Virus record (IMG/VR): IMGVR_UViG_3300046007_014223
Coordinates: 1-64,000 of that record
Origin: a virus
Strand: one strand, 5' to 3'
Length of the DNA: 64,000 nt
In this document: one piece after another, positions 1-6,479 of the stretch
How the letters are laid out: each line of letters begins with the position of its first letter
How positions within the stretch are numbered: position 1 is the stretch's first letter
Program-made: the position numbers and the translations under genes
Notes under the pieces: generated by a model
What the model saw: only the letters and a program-made list of their open reading frames with translations
What the model was told of the DNA's origin: nothing
The model's database searches: none

Positions 1-133
1 GAATAACTGTAGGATGAGCACCTACAGTAGAGTATGGAAGTTTAATTTGAATTACAACTTCTGGATCTTCACGCATCATACGTTCTTCATTGTGATGAGC
101 ATTCACCAATCGATGCAGTTCACTTAGTTTCAT
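1..133 (-). CDS. Conserved phage hypothetical protein, C-terminally cut by window edge
   Basis: The ATG at 133-131 opens a frame that stays open to the left edge, so at least 44 residues are visible and the C-terminus lies outside the window. It follows SleB with a GGAG sequence (TTGGAGTAAATA) correctly placed before the ATG. The start MKLSELHRLVNAH and the following LPYSTVGAHP segment look like a small cytosolic phage protein, but I do not recognise a function. It is the last visible member of the overlapping small-gene cluster. Confidence 0.6.
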   Translation of the reverse strand, partial: MKLSELHRLVNAHHNEERMMREDPEVVIQIKLPYSTVGAHPTVI

Positions 134-147
134 TATTTACTCCAATA

Positions 148-789
148 TTAAAGAGCACGACTATAAAAAATATGCCGACCCACTTGTGTTATATGAGCAC
201 TGTTATCGCGCCAGCGAGGACTAACATAATCAGCATGATAAAAAAGTCCGTGTTCGAGACCTTTCACGCGATAGCCATATATGATGACATCTTCTGCAAT
301 ACGCTTAGCCTCTTCCCATGCGCGACCTTTAGGATGAGTCCAGCGGATCTTCTTATCATTCGCCCAACTAAATTGGAAAGGATCCATGATAACATCACAA
401 ATCTTTTTTGGATAGCGAGGATTCATTTTACGATTTAATGTCACCTGTGCTACAGCATATCTACCAATCTCCGGTTCATGTGCAGCCTCGTGGTAGATAT
501 TTTTTGCCATACAAAACAAATCCAGTTTGTCATACTTTACGGTACTATTAGTCTGAACTATTCGTAATGTATTTTTAGGTGGACGTGGATTAACTTGATG
601 TTGTGGTTCGATTTTCAATTCGCGTATGATTTCTGTCTGAGTTGCAGCAAGTTCTCTTTGTTGCTCCACGATACTCAGTTGATTTTCGTATAGCACTTCC
701 ATTCCTGCAAATAGTTTCTGGACATCTTTATATTGCCAATAGAGAATTAGAGGTGCTAACAAGAAAAACATAATTTTAAACCAAATCAC
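148..789 (-). CDS. Membrane-anchored SleB-type cell wall hydrolase (candidate endolysin)
   Basis: About 213 aa. The C-terminal half matches the SleB/hydrolase_2 family: IYHEAAHEPEIG, then AVAQVTLNR, a CDVI segment and FQFSW, with the family's conserved catalytic-type Glu in HEAAHE near residue 101. These enzymes cleave peptidoglycan. The N-terminus has one hydrophobic segment (IMFFLLAPLILYW) and then a coiled-coil-like stretch, so the protein is probably tethered to the inner membrane with the enzyme domain outside, as in signal-anchor endolysins. I chose the GTG at 789 because a GGAG lies 6 nt upstream, inside the codons of the preceding gene; the next ATG is at 771. No holin is evident, although tiny membrane peptides are encoded nearby. 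Confidence 0.8.
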   Translation of the reverse strand: MIWFKIMFFLLAPLILYWQYKDVQKLFAGMEVLYENQLSIVEQQRELAATQTEIIRELKIEPQHQVNPRPPKNTLRIVQTNSTVKYDKLDLFCMAKNIYHEAAHEPEIGRYAVAQVTLNRKMNPRYPKKICDVIMDPFQFSWANDKKIRWTHPKGRAWEEAKRIAEDVIIYGYRVKGLEHGLFYHADYVSPRWRDNSAHITQVGRHIFYSRAL

Positions 790-997
790 GACCGACTCCA
801 AAATGTCGTGCAATTAAAACGGCAGAAATATCTGCGCCATATTTCATATCTTCAGTAATACCGCGCAGTTCAGATACCGCATGTGCTTGTGCAATGCATT
901 CTTGCACAATTAACATGGCGAACTTATCAGCATTCAAATGATTGGTTTGATAGTCCCAACATTGTTTTTCAAGTTTTCGAAATTGCTCGTTCATCAT
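776..997 (-). CDS. Small paralogous protein (FAELIV-EC family), copy 1
   Basis: 73 aa, function unknown. The core DKFAMLIVQECIAQA matches the consensus EKFAELIVxEC shared by six other genes between 1.2 and 5.0 kb. It has HFGV near its end but continues with GRDLV, because the downstream SleB gene starts inside it. The start at ATG 997 overlaps the upstream stop as TGATG. GGAG within the HFGV codons is the likely ribosome-binding site of the SleB GTG start. It looks like an early phage accessory gene. Confidence 0.75.
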   Translation of the reverse strand: MMNEQFRKLEKQCWDYQTNHLNADKFAMLIVQECIAQAHAVSELRGITEDMKYGADISAVLIARHFGVGRDLV

Positions 998-1203
998 CAA
1001 GTCTTCCGTTCAAGCCATTCTTCAGCATCTTCAATGTTATTAAAAATTTCACCATGTTGACGATATTGATCTTCACAAGGACCGCATACAGCCTGATATG
1101 CAATGGCTTTATTACCTTCGCGGTCTGTTGCTTTGGTCATAACATTATGCACATGATAAAAGTCATCAACTTCATGCCCACATGATAACACGATTTTACT
1201 CAT
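997..1203 (-). CDS. Small hypothetical protein with CGH...CxxC zinc-binding pattern
   Basis: 68 aa. The N-terminal SCGHEVDDFYH and the central CGPC supply two Cys/His pairs that could bind one zinc ion. The rest is charged and soluble. It overlaps both neighbours by 4 nt (ATGA type), so it is translated as part of the small-gene operon. Its ribosome-binding site GAGG lies in the last codons of the upstream gene. The zinc role is inferred from spacing only. Confidence 0.7.
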   Translation of the reverse strand: MSKIVLSCGHEVDDFYHVHNVMTKATDREGNKAIAYQAVCGPCEDQYRQHGEIFNNIEDAEEWLERKT

Positions 1204-1454
1204 CTGTCAACCTCAAACCAATCACTAATATGTTGTTTAGCACCAACGGCTCCGTATGATTGTTCCTTAAGCCCGTGAGTAAGCAATCCAACTTCAGCCA
1301 CTTCACACATTCGCATACATTCCCGAACAATCAACTCGGCAAACTTTTCATCACGAATGTCGTGCCAATCAGGATGATATTCACCCTTCATTTGAAGTTT
1401 GGAATCAGCAAAGAGGTCTGCTTGTTCCGCAAATTTTTGAATCAGTTCGTTCAT
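1200..1454 (-). CDS. Small paralogous protein (FAELIV-EC family), copy 2
   Basis: 84 aa with the family core EKFAELIVRECMRMCE in the middle. It ends WFEVDR instead of HFGVE, but the codons TTT GAG GTT still provide a purine-rich GAGG about 7 nt before the next ATG. The ATG at 1454 overlaps the upstream TGA. Function unknown; a helical, soluble protein is likely. Confidence 0.75.
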   Translation of the reverse strand: MNELIQKFAEQADLFADSKLQMKGEYHPDWHDIRDEKFAELIVRECMRMCEVAEVGLLTHGLKEQSYGAVGAKQHISDWFEVDR

Positions 1455-1561
1455 TTAAGGATCTTACTCTCTACAAAGCATTTGGCTATATCATATGCGA
1501 CTACAACTATGGCAATGGGCATGATGATCCATGATATAAGTGAGGTAATAAATTTCATCAT
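1451..1561 (-). CDS. 36-aa single-span membrane peptide
   Basis: A short frame of 36 codons starting ATGATGAAA. The product MMKFITSLISW... has one long hydrophobic run (IIMPIAIVVVAY) and a basic C-terminus, ending at TGA 1451, which overlaps the ATG of the next gene. The start overlaps the TGA of the upstream peptide and has GGAG 4-7 nt before it. The operon packing and RBS support a real gene. A membrane-active role, perhaps related to lysis because SleB is nearby, is only a guess. Confidence 0.6.
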   Translation of the reverse strand: MMKFITSLISWIIMPIAIVVVAYDIAKCFVESKILK

Positions 1562-1680
1562 TCTACTCCGAAATCTTTTTTAGCCTGTTCCCACACTTTA
1601 CGGGGATTCATAATACACCAAGCACCGATAATAAACGGTGCTATAAGAATATACAACAGCTTTTTATACCAAGGCATCAT
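1558..1680 (-). CDS. 40-aa membrane peptide ending in FGVE
   Basis: A 40-codon frame, MMPWYKKLLYILIAPF..., with one transmembrane segment and the C-terminus KKDFGVE. The last codons (TTC GGA GTA GAA TGA TG) place GGAG just before the ATG of the next gene, the same arrangement as in the soluble FAELIV family although this protein is unrelated. It overlaps its upstream neighbour by 4 nt. Function unknown. Confidence 0.6.
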   Translation of the reverse strand: MMPWYKKLLYILIAPFIIGAWCIMNPRKVWEQAKKDFGVE

Positions 1681-2063
1681 TCAATCCCAAACATTTTTTG
1701 TTCTAGAATCCTTAGATAATCTCGTGCTTTCTGAAAATCTCGATCATACATTGCACGTTCAACCATCATCAGGTCTTGTCGAAACTCACCATAGATGGCT
1801 TCAATCACTTGGCGCTTGGTACGGTGAATTGCTTCCTCTAGTGTGTCACCGCCTTCTTGGAGAAGATCAAGATCACTTACATGTACTTGGGAACCAATTG
1901 TGACACTGATTCGATATTGTTTAGCAATACCTTCAGTTCCTCTTAGGTCTTGTGTATGTGACTTGATATTGAATACATCTTGGAACAGAGTAGAGAAACT
2001 TTCTTTAATAAGTTTTCGTTCACCGGTATCATGTGCTTCAATTGCTCTTACTACTTGGCTCAT
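1677..2063 (-). CDS. Hypothetical phage protein, 128 aa
   Basis: A soluble mixed alpha/beta protein with no domain I recognise. The C-terminal third (MYDRDFQKARDYLRILEQK) is a probable amphipathic helix, and the end MFGIE encodes GGGATTGAATGATG, a purine-rich site before the next start. Its own ATG at 2063 lies inside the stop region of the upstream gene, with GGAG 7 nt upstream. The gene is securely coding because of length and operon packing. Confidence 0.7.
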   Translation of the reverse strand: MSQVVRAIEAHDTGERKLIKESFSTLFQDVFNIKSHTQDLRGTEGIAKQYRISVTIGSQVHVSDLDLLQEGGDTLEEAIHRTKRQVIEAIYGEFRQDLMMVERAMYDRDFQKARDYLRILEQKMFGIE

Positions 2064-2344
2064 TCTTTAACTCCAAAATGTTCTTTAATCATCACTTCAT
2101 TATCCCAACATTTCTCAGCGCAGATTTCGAAATTACTGGCAAAGAGTTCGTCTTTTTCTTCTGCTGATAGTTTATAGAGTCTTTCGGATTCTTCTCTCAA
2201 TACATTAACACATTCCTGAACAATCAACTCAGCGAATTTTTCTGCATCAAATTTTTGCACAATTGGAAACCGTGTGCCATTTACTTCTTCATTGTAATAG
2301 GTATTCCAACTCTGCATCATAAGTTCTCGAATTCGTTCGTTCAT
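2060..2344 (-). CDS. Small paralogous protein (FAELIV-EC family), copy 3
   Basis: 94 aa. It starts MNERIRELMMQSW and carries the core EKFAELIVQECVNVLR. It ends HFGVKE, with GGAG in the GGA GTT codons serving the next ATG. I chose ATG 2344, which overlaps the upstream stop, over an upstream in-frame codon. It is closest to the copy at 3409, which shares the N-terminal NERIRELMMxSW. Function unknown. Confidence 0.78.
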   Translation of the reverse strand: MNERIRELMMQSWNTYYNEEVNGTRFPIVQKFDAEKFAELIVQECVNVLREESERLYKLSAEEKDELFASNFEICAEKCWDNEVMIKEHFGVKE

Positions 2345-2481
2345 CGCCGACCCCAAAGAAAACGTAGAGTTAGACCATCAACAAAATTCCGCTTAAAGGT
2401 CGTATCGGGTGCCCAGATAATGTAGCCGATGATAATACCTAGTGCATACCCAATAAGAAGGTAAATTGTTTCATCCATCAT
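2341..2481 (-). CDS. 46-aa single-span membrane peptide
   Basis: The frame begins ATGATGGATGAAACA and encodes MMDETIYLLIGYALGIII..., an N-terminal transmembrane helix followed by a basic tail ending RFLWGRR. It is enclosed by 4-nt overlaps on both sides. A GGAG in the upstream HFGVE codons lies 4-7 nt before its start, and its own last codons (TGGGGTCGG) give a G-rich site for the next gene. Function unknown. Confidence 0.6.
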   Translation of the reverse strand: MMDETIYLLIGYALGIIIGYIIWAPDTTFKRNFVDGLTLRFLWGRR

Positions 2482-2699
2482 TCAACTCCGAAATGTTGTT
2501 TCAATTCTTCAGCAATCCGTGGTCTTGTGGTGTATTGTACACTACAATCCAATACTGTGTCAATACATTCTTGAATAGCCAACTTTACAAGATTTTCATT
2601 GAAAATAGAAGTATAGTCAGCATCATCTAGGGGACATGGCAAATCTAATGTTTGCTTTTCTGCTCCTTTTTCAAGTGAACGTAGAATTTCTTGGTTCAT
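2478..2699 (-). CDS. Small paralogous protein (FAELIV-EC family), copy 4
   Basis: 73 aa and the most divergent good member: core ENLVKLAIQECIDTVL, C-terminus ELKQHFGVE. The C-terminal codons contain GGAG just before the ATG of the downstream membrane peptide. Its ATG at 2699 shares a base with the upstream TAA (TAATG). Function unknown. Confidence 0.75.
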   Translation of the reverse strand: MNQEILRSLEKGAEKQTLDLPCPLDDADYTSIFNENLVKLAIQECIDTVLDCSVQYTTRPRIAEELKQHFGVE

Positions 2700-2932
2700 T
2701 ATTCAACTCCGAAATGTTCGAGTACCGAACGGGCACAGTCATTGATAACTGCCCCTTCAATTTGACTACGGTAATCTTTGTAGTAACAAGGCACTTCAAG
2801 CACAGCACGATTACATTCCCGAACAATCAACTCGGCAAATTCTTCAATGGCAGCACGTTGAACGGGACCTGTTTGAAAGAAATTTAGAATGCGTTCATTG
2901 CATTGTGCTAGTTCTTCAATTCGTTTATTCAT
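2699..2932 (-). CDS. Small paralogous protein (FAELIV-EC family), copy 5
   Basis: 77 aa; N-terminus MNKRIEELAQ, core EEFAELIVRECNRAVL, C-terminus LEHFGVE. It overlaps the upstream zinc-ribbon-like gene by 8 nt and the next copy by one base (TAATG). The order of conserved blocks is the same as in the other copies, which supports tandem duplication. Confidence 0.78.
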   Translation of the reverse strand: MNKRIEELAQCNERILNFFQTGPVQRAAIEEFAELIVRECNRAVLEVPCYYKDYRSQIEGAVINDCARSVLEHFGVE

Positions 2933-3203
2933 TTGTATCTCTCAGTTGAATTAGCCCATCAATCAACATAGGAATTGTTCTAACATCGAAATTAAATTCT
3001 ACAGGATCACCGAAGTAATCGTAATCATGAATTTGAATATAGGCAAGCCGACTATCTTTTCTAAGTGTTAGATAAGGTGTTCCGTCGGGCCTTGTTAGTT
3101 CAATTCGTTTGTTAGGTTGTCTTATCTCTACCGGACCACAGATATGTGCATAGTCAAACGCAGGTTCTTCACGCCCACATTTATGACACTTGATGAAGTT
3201 CAT
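2925..3203 (-). CDS. Small hypothetical protein with N-terminal CxxC
   Basis: 92 aa. CHKCGRE near the N-terminus and a later HIC could form a small zinc site. The middle is beta-rich (RIELTRPDGTPYLTLR). I chose the ATG at 3203, which overlaps the upstream TGA as ATGA; the longer frame would need a TTG. No recognised family. Confidence 0.68.
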   Translation of the reverse strand: MNFIKCHKCGREEPAFDYAHICGPVEIRQPNKRIELTRPDGTPYLTLRKDSRLAYIQIHDYDYFGDPVEFNFDVRTIPMLIDGLIQLRDTNE

Positions 3204-3409
3204 AGCCAACTTCCTTTTAGAACATACGCTTTACGCTTACCACGAACCCGTACATCAATTTGACGGTGTGGTCGTTTTAGTTTCTTAGCATAATATCGTG
3301 CTTTACCAAGATATGGTGTAGCAATAAAGTTAGTCCAACCACCATCGGGAAAAGTTCTCGGTTTGTACAATAAGACATAGTATAGTATTTTTGGTCTAAC
3401 AAAAAGCAT
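3200..3409 (-). CDS. Basic hypothetical protein, 69 aa
   Basis: A very basic protein (YYAKKLKRPHRQIDVRVRGKRK) that could bind nucleic acid, but no family is recognised. The start overlaps the upstream stop (TAATG), with GGAG in the HFGVK codons of the preceding gene 7 nt upstream. Confidence 0.65.
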   Translation of the reverse strand: MLFVRPKILYYVLLYKPRTFPDGGWTNFIATPYLGKARYYAKKLKRPHRQIDVRVRGKRKAYVLKGSWL

Positions 3410-3609
3410 TACTTGACTCCAAAGTGTTTCTTTAGGTCAGCGACGCACCGACGGACTTCCATGTCCTCGCGGTTTAGGTCGCCCATGTACCTCTTCTGAA
3501 CTACGCCGATAGCCTCACTTACGATGAGGTCGGCGAATTTTTCGGCATCGAACACCGTAGGAAAATTCTTCCAACTCTCCATCATCAATTCTCGAATTCG
3601 TTCGTTCAC
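3409..3609 (-). CDS. Small paralogous protein (FAELIV-EC family), copy 6
   Basis: 66 aa beginning at GTG 3609 (GTGA overlap with the upstream stop). NERIRELMMESW, the core EKFADLIVSEAIGVVQ and the end LKKHFGVK match copy 3 closely, except that the family Cys is Ala here. Local base use is more GC-rich than in the neighbours (for example 3440-3560), which may mean recent acquisition or recombination. Confidence 0.75.
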   Translation of the reverse strand: MNERIRELMMESWKNFPTVFDAEKFADLIVSEAIGVVQKRYMGDLNREDMEVRRCVADLKKHFGVK

Positions 3610-3782
3610 TTCACAATCTCTTTGCAATGTTTAACAGCATCAGTATACAGCATAGAGCCGTTCTTGTCAAGACAGTTGTTGTAAATACGCGACGTTTCCA
3701 ACTTGCCACCAACAACAATTAGTAAAATAATAGCCGCAAGTGTTAAACCTGCTACGGGAAAGACCCACCAATTATCATTCAT
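3606..3782 (-). CDS. Small single-span membrane protein
   Basis: 58 aa starting MNDNWWVF, with one strong transmembrane helix (VAGLTLAAIILLIVVGG) and a C-terminal part with two Cys. The ATG at 3782 lies inside the 3' end of the upstream gene (8-nt overlap). Topology and function are unknown; Cys spacing could allow a periplasmic disulfide. Confidence 0.65.
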   Translation of the reverse strand: MNDNWWVFPVAGLTLAAIILLIVVGGKLETSRIYNNCLDKNGSMLYTDAVKHCKEIVK

Positions 3783-4104
3783 CTTCACACCTCGGTCCAT
3801 GTTCAAGGTAATCTTTCATAAAAACATCACCATGTTCTAGGTAGAACCTATGATATTCCCAGCCTTTGCGAAAAGTCTCGAATCTGATTCCCGCAAGTCT
3901 CATACCTTCTTCTGTCATAGGTACTTGATATGCTTCTGAATCACGCCATGCATTATAGATTAGTTGATCTTCATCACCAAGTTTATTCTCAGCCTGCTCG
4001 ATGGCAGCGCGGAGGTTGTCCATCACCGCTCTGCGGTTACCCCAATGGTTGCGACCAAGTCCAGCAATAAACTCCAGTGCCTGCTTCATGGCCTCGATGC
4101 TCAT
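3775..4104 (-). CDS. Hypothetical phage protein, 109 aa
   Basis: Begins MSIEAMKQALEFIAGL, a helical opening seen in many short phage proteins of unknown function, followed by RAAIEQAENKLG and an acidic C-terminus. It overlaps the upstream gene by 4 nt. No catalytic motif is visible. Confidence 0.68.
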   Translation of the reverse strand: MSIEAMKQALEFIAGLGRNHWGNRRAVMDNLRAAIEQAENKLGDEDQLIYNAWRDSEAYQVPMTEEGMRLAGIRFETFRKGWEYHRFYLEHGDVFMKDYLEHGPRCEDE

Positions 4105-4490
4105 GAAAACTCCCTGCTACAGAAAGCATACCCATCAGGATCATCCCAATCGTATTCAGGATTGAACCATGTATAACCAAACTTGTCAGGTTTTCGCCCT
4201 TCATCATTATGTTGTAGATTCCTTCGCCCATCATTACGAATAAATCCTGGAGATTTCTCGCTTTCGATATACTGAACGAACCAATCGTAATCGATACGTT
4301 CTCCGTATTCGTCCATGATAACTTTATCTTTGAGAAATTCTTTCCACGCCTGCCAGCTTACAAGCCGTTCAGGTCGATAACCATGAAAAGAAAATGCCCA
4401 ACCGCCAGAAGATTTACCGATATGGTATTCTTCATCATATCGGTTGCAGCATTCACAGAGATTTTTAGCAACGTAATAATTAGTTCCCAT
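4101..4490 (-). CDS. Conserved phage protein (MGTNYY...HIGKSSGGW type)
   Basis: 129 aa. The start MGTNYYVAKNLCECC followed by EEYHIGKSSGGWAFSFHG is a pattern I associate with a conserved phage family of unknown function; Cys pairs and His suggest a bound metal. It is the first gene after the consensus sigma70 promoter at 4521-4549 and so heads the leftward small-gene operon. No enzymatic role is known to me. Confidence 0.75.
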   Translation of the reverse strand: MGTNYYVAKNLCECCNRYDEEYHIGKSSGGWAFSFHGYRPERLVSWQAWKEFLKDKVIMDEYGERIDYDWFVQYIESEKSPGFIRNDGRRNLQHNDEGRKPDKFGYTWFNPEYDWDDPDGYAFCSREFS

Positions 4491-4520
4491 GATGTAGTTT
4501 CCTGAATTTCAGTATGGTCT

Positions 4521-4549
4521 ATTGTAATAGATGCCAGAAGCTTTGTCAA
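4521..4549 (-). promoter_or_regulatory. Consensus sigma70 promoter for the small-gene operon
   Basis: On the minus strand TTGACA (4549-4544) and TACAAT (4526-4521) are separated by exactly 17 bp. Transcription would begin near 4514, about 25 nt before the ATG at 4490. The host vegetative polymerase should recognise it, so the downstream small genes are probably early. Confidence 0.8.
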
Positions 4550-4560
4550 GATACGTGTTG

Positions 4561-4800
4561 TTATGACACGACATCAGTTTTTGTTTGCCATGGATCTTTG
4601 CCAAAGACCGGCTCATGATTTTCATTGATGGGTTCGCAAGCGCGGCCCATATCATATTCATTTGGAAAATGCCTGAGTAGACTCGCGGCTTGCTGCCGAA
4701 TTTGTTTTGGAATTCTTGGTGTTTCTTTTGGGTCTAATAAACTTCGTAAAAATTGACGAGTTCTATTGACCGAATTAACTCTTTCGTAAGGTAGCGTCAT
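4561..4800 (-). CDS. BPSL0761-like small protein
   Basis: 79 aa. MTLPYERVNSVNRTRQFL, then LLDP, RIPKQIRQQAASLLRHFP, resembles BPSL0761-family proteins of Burkholderia and relatives (PYERTRAV...TRxFL...LLRHYP), which have no known function. It is the best clue in the window to a proteobacterial host. It lacks a clear ribosome-binding site. Identification is from memory of the family pattern. Confidence 0.65.
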   Translation of the reverse strand: MTLPYERVNSVNRTRQFLRSLLDPKETPRIPKQIRQQAASLLRHFPNEYDMGRACEPINENHEPVFGKDPWQTKTDVVS

Positions 4801-4803
4801 GAT

Positions 4804-5043
4804 TTATTTTGATACGAAAAAATGATTGTGAATTTTTTCTAGGCACTCTAATTTATTGTCAGACTCTTTGACTAGATTCACACACTCTTGAATCAGAAGA
4901 TAAGAATACTTTTCAAAGTCTTCATCATATTCATTCGCCCAATCGATGTGATTTTTTCCTGGACCCCAAGACTCATCCGACCAAAAAACAAATCCTGCTT
5001 TCTTCGCAAGTTTCTGTAAGTTTTTATTCACGATTATCTCCAT
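4804..5043 (-). CDS. Small paralogous protein (FAELIV-EC family), divergent copy 7
   Basis: 79 aa. The core EKYSYLLIQECVNLVK fits the family, and the C-terminus is HNHFFVSK instead of HFGVE. The missing GGA codon also removes the GGAG site, and the next gene is not stop-start coupled here. This fits the idea that the usual C-terminal motif is kept for its RNA function. It overlaps the upstream gene by 10 nt. Confidence 0.65.
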   Translation of the reverse strand: MEIIVNKNLQKLAKKAGFVFWSDESWGPGKNHIDWANEYDEDFEKYSYLLIQECVNLVKESDNKLECLEKIHNHFFVSK

Positions 5044-5342
5044 GTCCTATGATTTTCAGCTACCCATTCATTGCCATCGTATTCTTGAATGTGCCATTCG
5101 ATGCCGTCAGGAATTTCGATAATCTTAAGACTTGAGAATTTTGTGTCGGCACGTTCACCTAACGTTTCTACAACTTTCACTAGATTAGGATCAGATCGAA
5201 ACACCGTCAATTCGCGCGAGCCTTGAAGCCTCCACAAGTCTGCGATAAATTGCATTGATTTACCTGACAATTCTGCATACAACTGTTTTGCTTCATCTGA
5301 GAGATCAAAACCACCGAAACACTTATTCAAAACAACTTTCAT
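5034..5342 (-). CDS. Conserved phage hypothetical protein (MKVVLNKCFGGF type)
   Basis: 102 aa from ATG 5342. MKVVLNKCFGGFDLS, RSDPNLVKVVETLGE, LKIIEIPDGIEWHIQEYDG and the end ENHRTW form a pattern I recall from many phages, with unknown function. A TTGGAGTTAATT ribosome-binding site precedes the ATG. The longer frame runs into the tRNA at 5360-5436 and is not credible. Confidence 0.75.
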   Translation of the reverse strand: MKVVLNKCFGGFDLSDEAKQLYAELSGKSMQFIADLWRLQGSRELTVFRSDPNLVKVVETLGERADTKFSSLKIIEIPDGIEWHIQEYDGNEWVAENHRTWR

Positions 5343-5359
5343 AATTAACTCCAAATATT

Positions 5360-5436
<77 letters not shown>

Positions 5437-5437
5437 G

Positions 5438-5528
5438 TGGCGGAGGAAGGGAGAGTCGAACTCCCAAGGCGCTATTAACACTCAACTGTTTTCAAGACAG
5501 GTACCGTCGCCAATCGGTTTGTTCCTCC
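5438..5528 (-). tRNA. tRNA-Ser(TGA), copy 1
   Basis: 91 nt with long variable arm and encoded CCA. Anticodon loop CTTGAAA gives TGA. The acceptor GGAGGAA pairs with TTCCTCC. It is separated from the next tRNA by a single base. Confidence 0.9.
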
Positions 5529-5529
5529 G

Positions 5530-6003
5530 TTATGCTGCTTTTGTGTGACATAAAATATGCTTGAACCTATCTGCTGCACCTGACGCCGCGAAAGCATTAG
5601 GCTTAACCATCGGAATAACATTACACATACCTTTGATGTATCCAACTGCTTCATTTATAACACATGAACTTCCATGATCTTCATTTGGATTGATGTCCAG
5701 ATGAACTTCGACCTCTCGATCATCTAGGACCTCAGCCAACTTAAGATATAATTCGGCAATCTTATAAACTTCATTCATTAGTCGCATTCTAGGTTTGTCT
5801 TTGCGTTGATCATAGTCCTTCTCACGAATGGTTTCTCCAAAGATTTTACATCCGTGCTTTCCTTCGATATGAATCACGACCACTAAAGTATAGTCGGCAT
5901 ACCAAACGCCTTTGATTTTAAATCTTTCTGAATCGCCACCGATATAGATTTTACTTGTGATCGGCTGTCCCTCGATGAAAGTTTTTACTTGATCAATGTT
6001 CAT
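5530..6003 (-). CDS. RNase H-like protein (YkuK/DUF458 type) within tRNA array
   Basis: About 157 aa. The motif IYIGGDSERFK (IYIGxDS in the family), followed by TLVVVIHIEGKHGCKIFGE and later VEVHLDINPNE, resembles the RNase H-like YkuK/DUF458 family, in which Asp residues would bind metal; activity is unproven. I chose ATG 6003 because AGGTGAG lies just upstream; the longer frame translates tRNA-Pro and tRNA-Thr. The gene sits between tRNA-Ser and tRNA-Pro in one transcript, so a role in RNA or tRNA processing is a reasonable guess. Confidence 0.72.
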   Translation of the reverse strand: MNIDQVKTFIEGQPITSKIYIGGDSERFKIKGVWYADYTLVVVIHIEGKHGCKIFGETIREKDYDQRKDKPRMRLMNEVYKIAELYLKLAEVLDDREVEVHLDINPNEDHGSSCVINEAVGYIKGMCNVIPMVKPNAFAASGAADRFKHILCHTKAA

Positions 6004-6022
6004 CATCTCACCTATGTTAAAC

Positions 6023-6098
6023 TGGTCTCGGACACAGGACTCGAACCTGCACCTTCTACGCCCCAAACGTAGTGGACTACCTATTATCCCAATCCGAG
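6023..6098 (-). tRNA. tRNA-Pro(TGG)
   Basis: 76 nt with encoded CCA. Anticodon arm CTACG-TTTGGGG-CGTAG gives TGG. Acceptor CTCGGAT pairs with GTCCGAG, discriminator A. Confidence 0.88.
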
Positions 6099-6102
6099 AA
6101 AT

Positions 6103-6177
6103 TGGTGCTGGATGAAGGATTCGAACCATCGACCTATCGCTTACAAGGCGATTGCACTACCACTGTGCTAATCCAGC
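6103..6177 (-). tRNA. tRNA-Thr(TGT)
   Basis: 75 nt with encoded CCA. Anticodon arm ATCGC-CTTGTAA-GCGAT gives TGT; acceptor GCTGGAT pairs with ATCCAGC. It lies directly downstream of the promoter at 6186-6214. Confidence 0.92.
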
Positions 6178-6185
6178 ATTTAAAA

Positions 6186-6214
6186 ATTATACTAAATTTT
6201 ATTTAGCCTGTCAA
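6186..6214 (-). promoter_or_regulatory. Perfect-consensus sigma70 promoter inside tRNA array
   Basis: Minus-strand TTGACA (6214-6209), 17-bp spacer, TATAAT (6191-6186): both hexamers are perfect. It lies in the 41-bp gap between tRNA-Trp and tRNA-Thr, so it would boost Thr, Pro, the RNase H-like gene, Ser and the CAT tRNA independently of the upstream tRNAs. Confidence 0.88.
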
Positions 6215-6218
6215 CTGA

Positions 6219-6293
6219 TGGCCTCGGTGTACGGACTCGAACCGCAACTTTAGATTTTGGAGATCCACGTGCTGCCATTAACACTACACCGAG
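6219..6293 (-). tRNA. tRNA-Trp(CCA)
   Basis: 75 nt with encoded CCA and discriminator G. Anticodon arm TGGAT-CTCCAAA-ATCTA gives CCA; acceptor CTCGGTG pairs with CACCGAG. The -35 of the next promoter begins just after its 3' end. Confidence 0.9.
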
Positions 6294-6297
6294 ATTT

Positions 6298-6391
6298 TGG
6301 TGGTGAGAGTGGGATTCGAACCCACGGACCGCAAGTTAACACGATCTACGGTTTAGCAAACCGTTGATTTAAGCCTCTCATCCATCTCACC
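6298..6391 (-). tRNA. tRNA-Ser(GCT), copy 1
   Basis: 94 nt, long variable arm, encoded CCA. Anticodon arm ACGGT-TTGCTAA-ACCGT gives GCT. The region from anticodon arm through T arm is almost identical to the second Ser(GCT) at 8346-8439; the acceptor and D arms differ. Confidence 0.92.
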
Positions 6392-6394
6392 AAT

Positions 6395-6469
6395 TGGTGG
6401 ACCGCTGGAGGATCGAACTCCAACCTCCGCCGTGCAAAGGCGGCGTGCTCCCATTATCACTAGCAGCCC
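6395..6469 (-). tRNA. tRNA-Ala(TGC)
   Basis: 75 nt with encoded CCA. Anticodon arm CCGCC-TTTGCAC-GGCGG gives TGC. The acceptor GGGCTGC pairs with GCGGTCC through two G-T wobbles, and lacks the usual G3-T70 position unless G3 pairs T as seen here. Confidence 0.9.
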
Positions 6470-6479
6470 AAATTCATTT

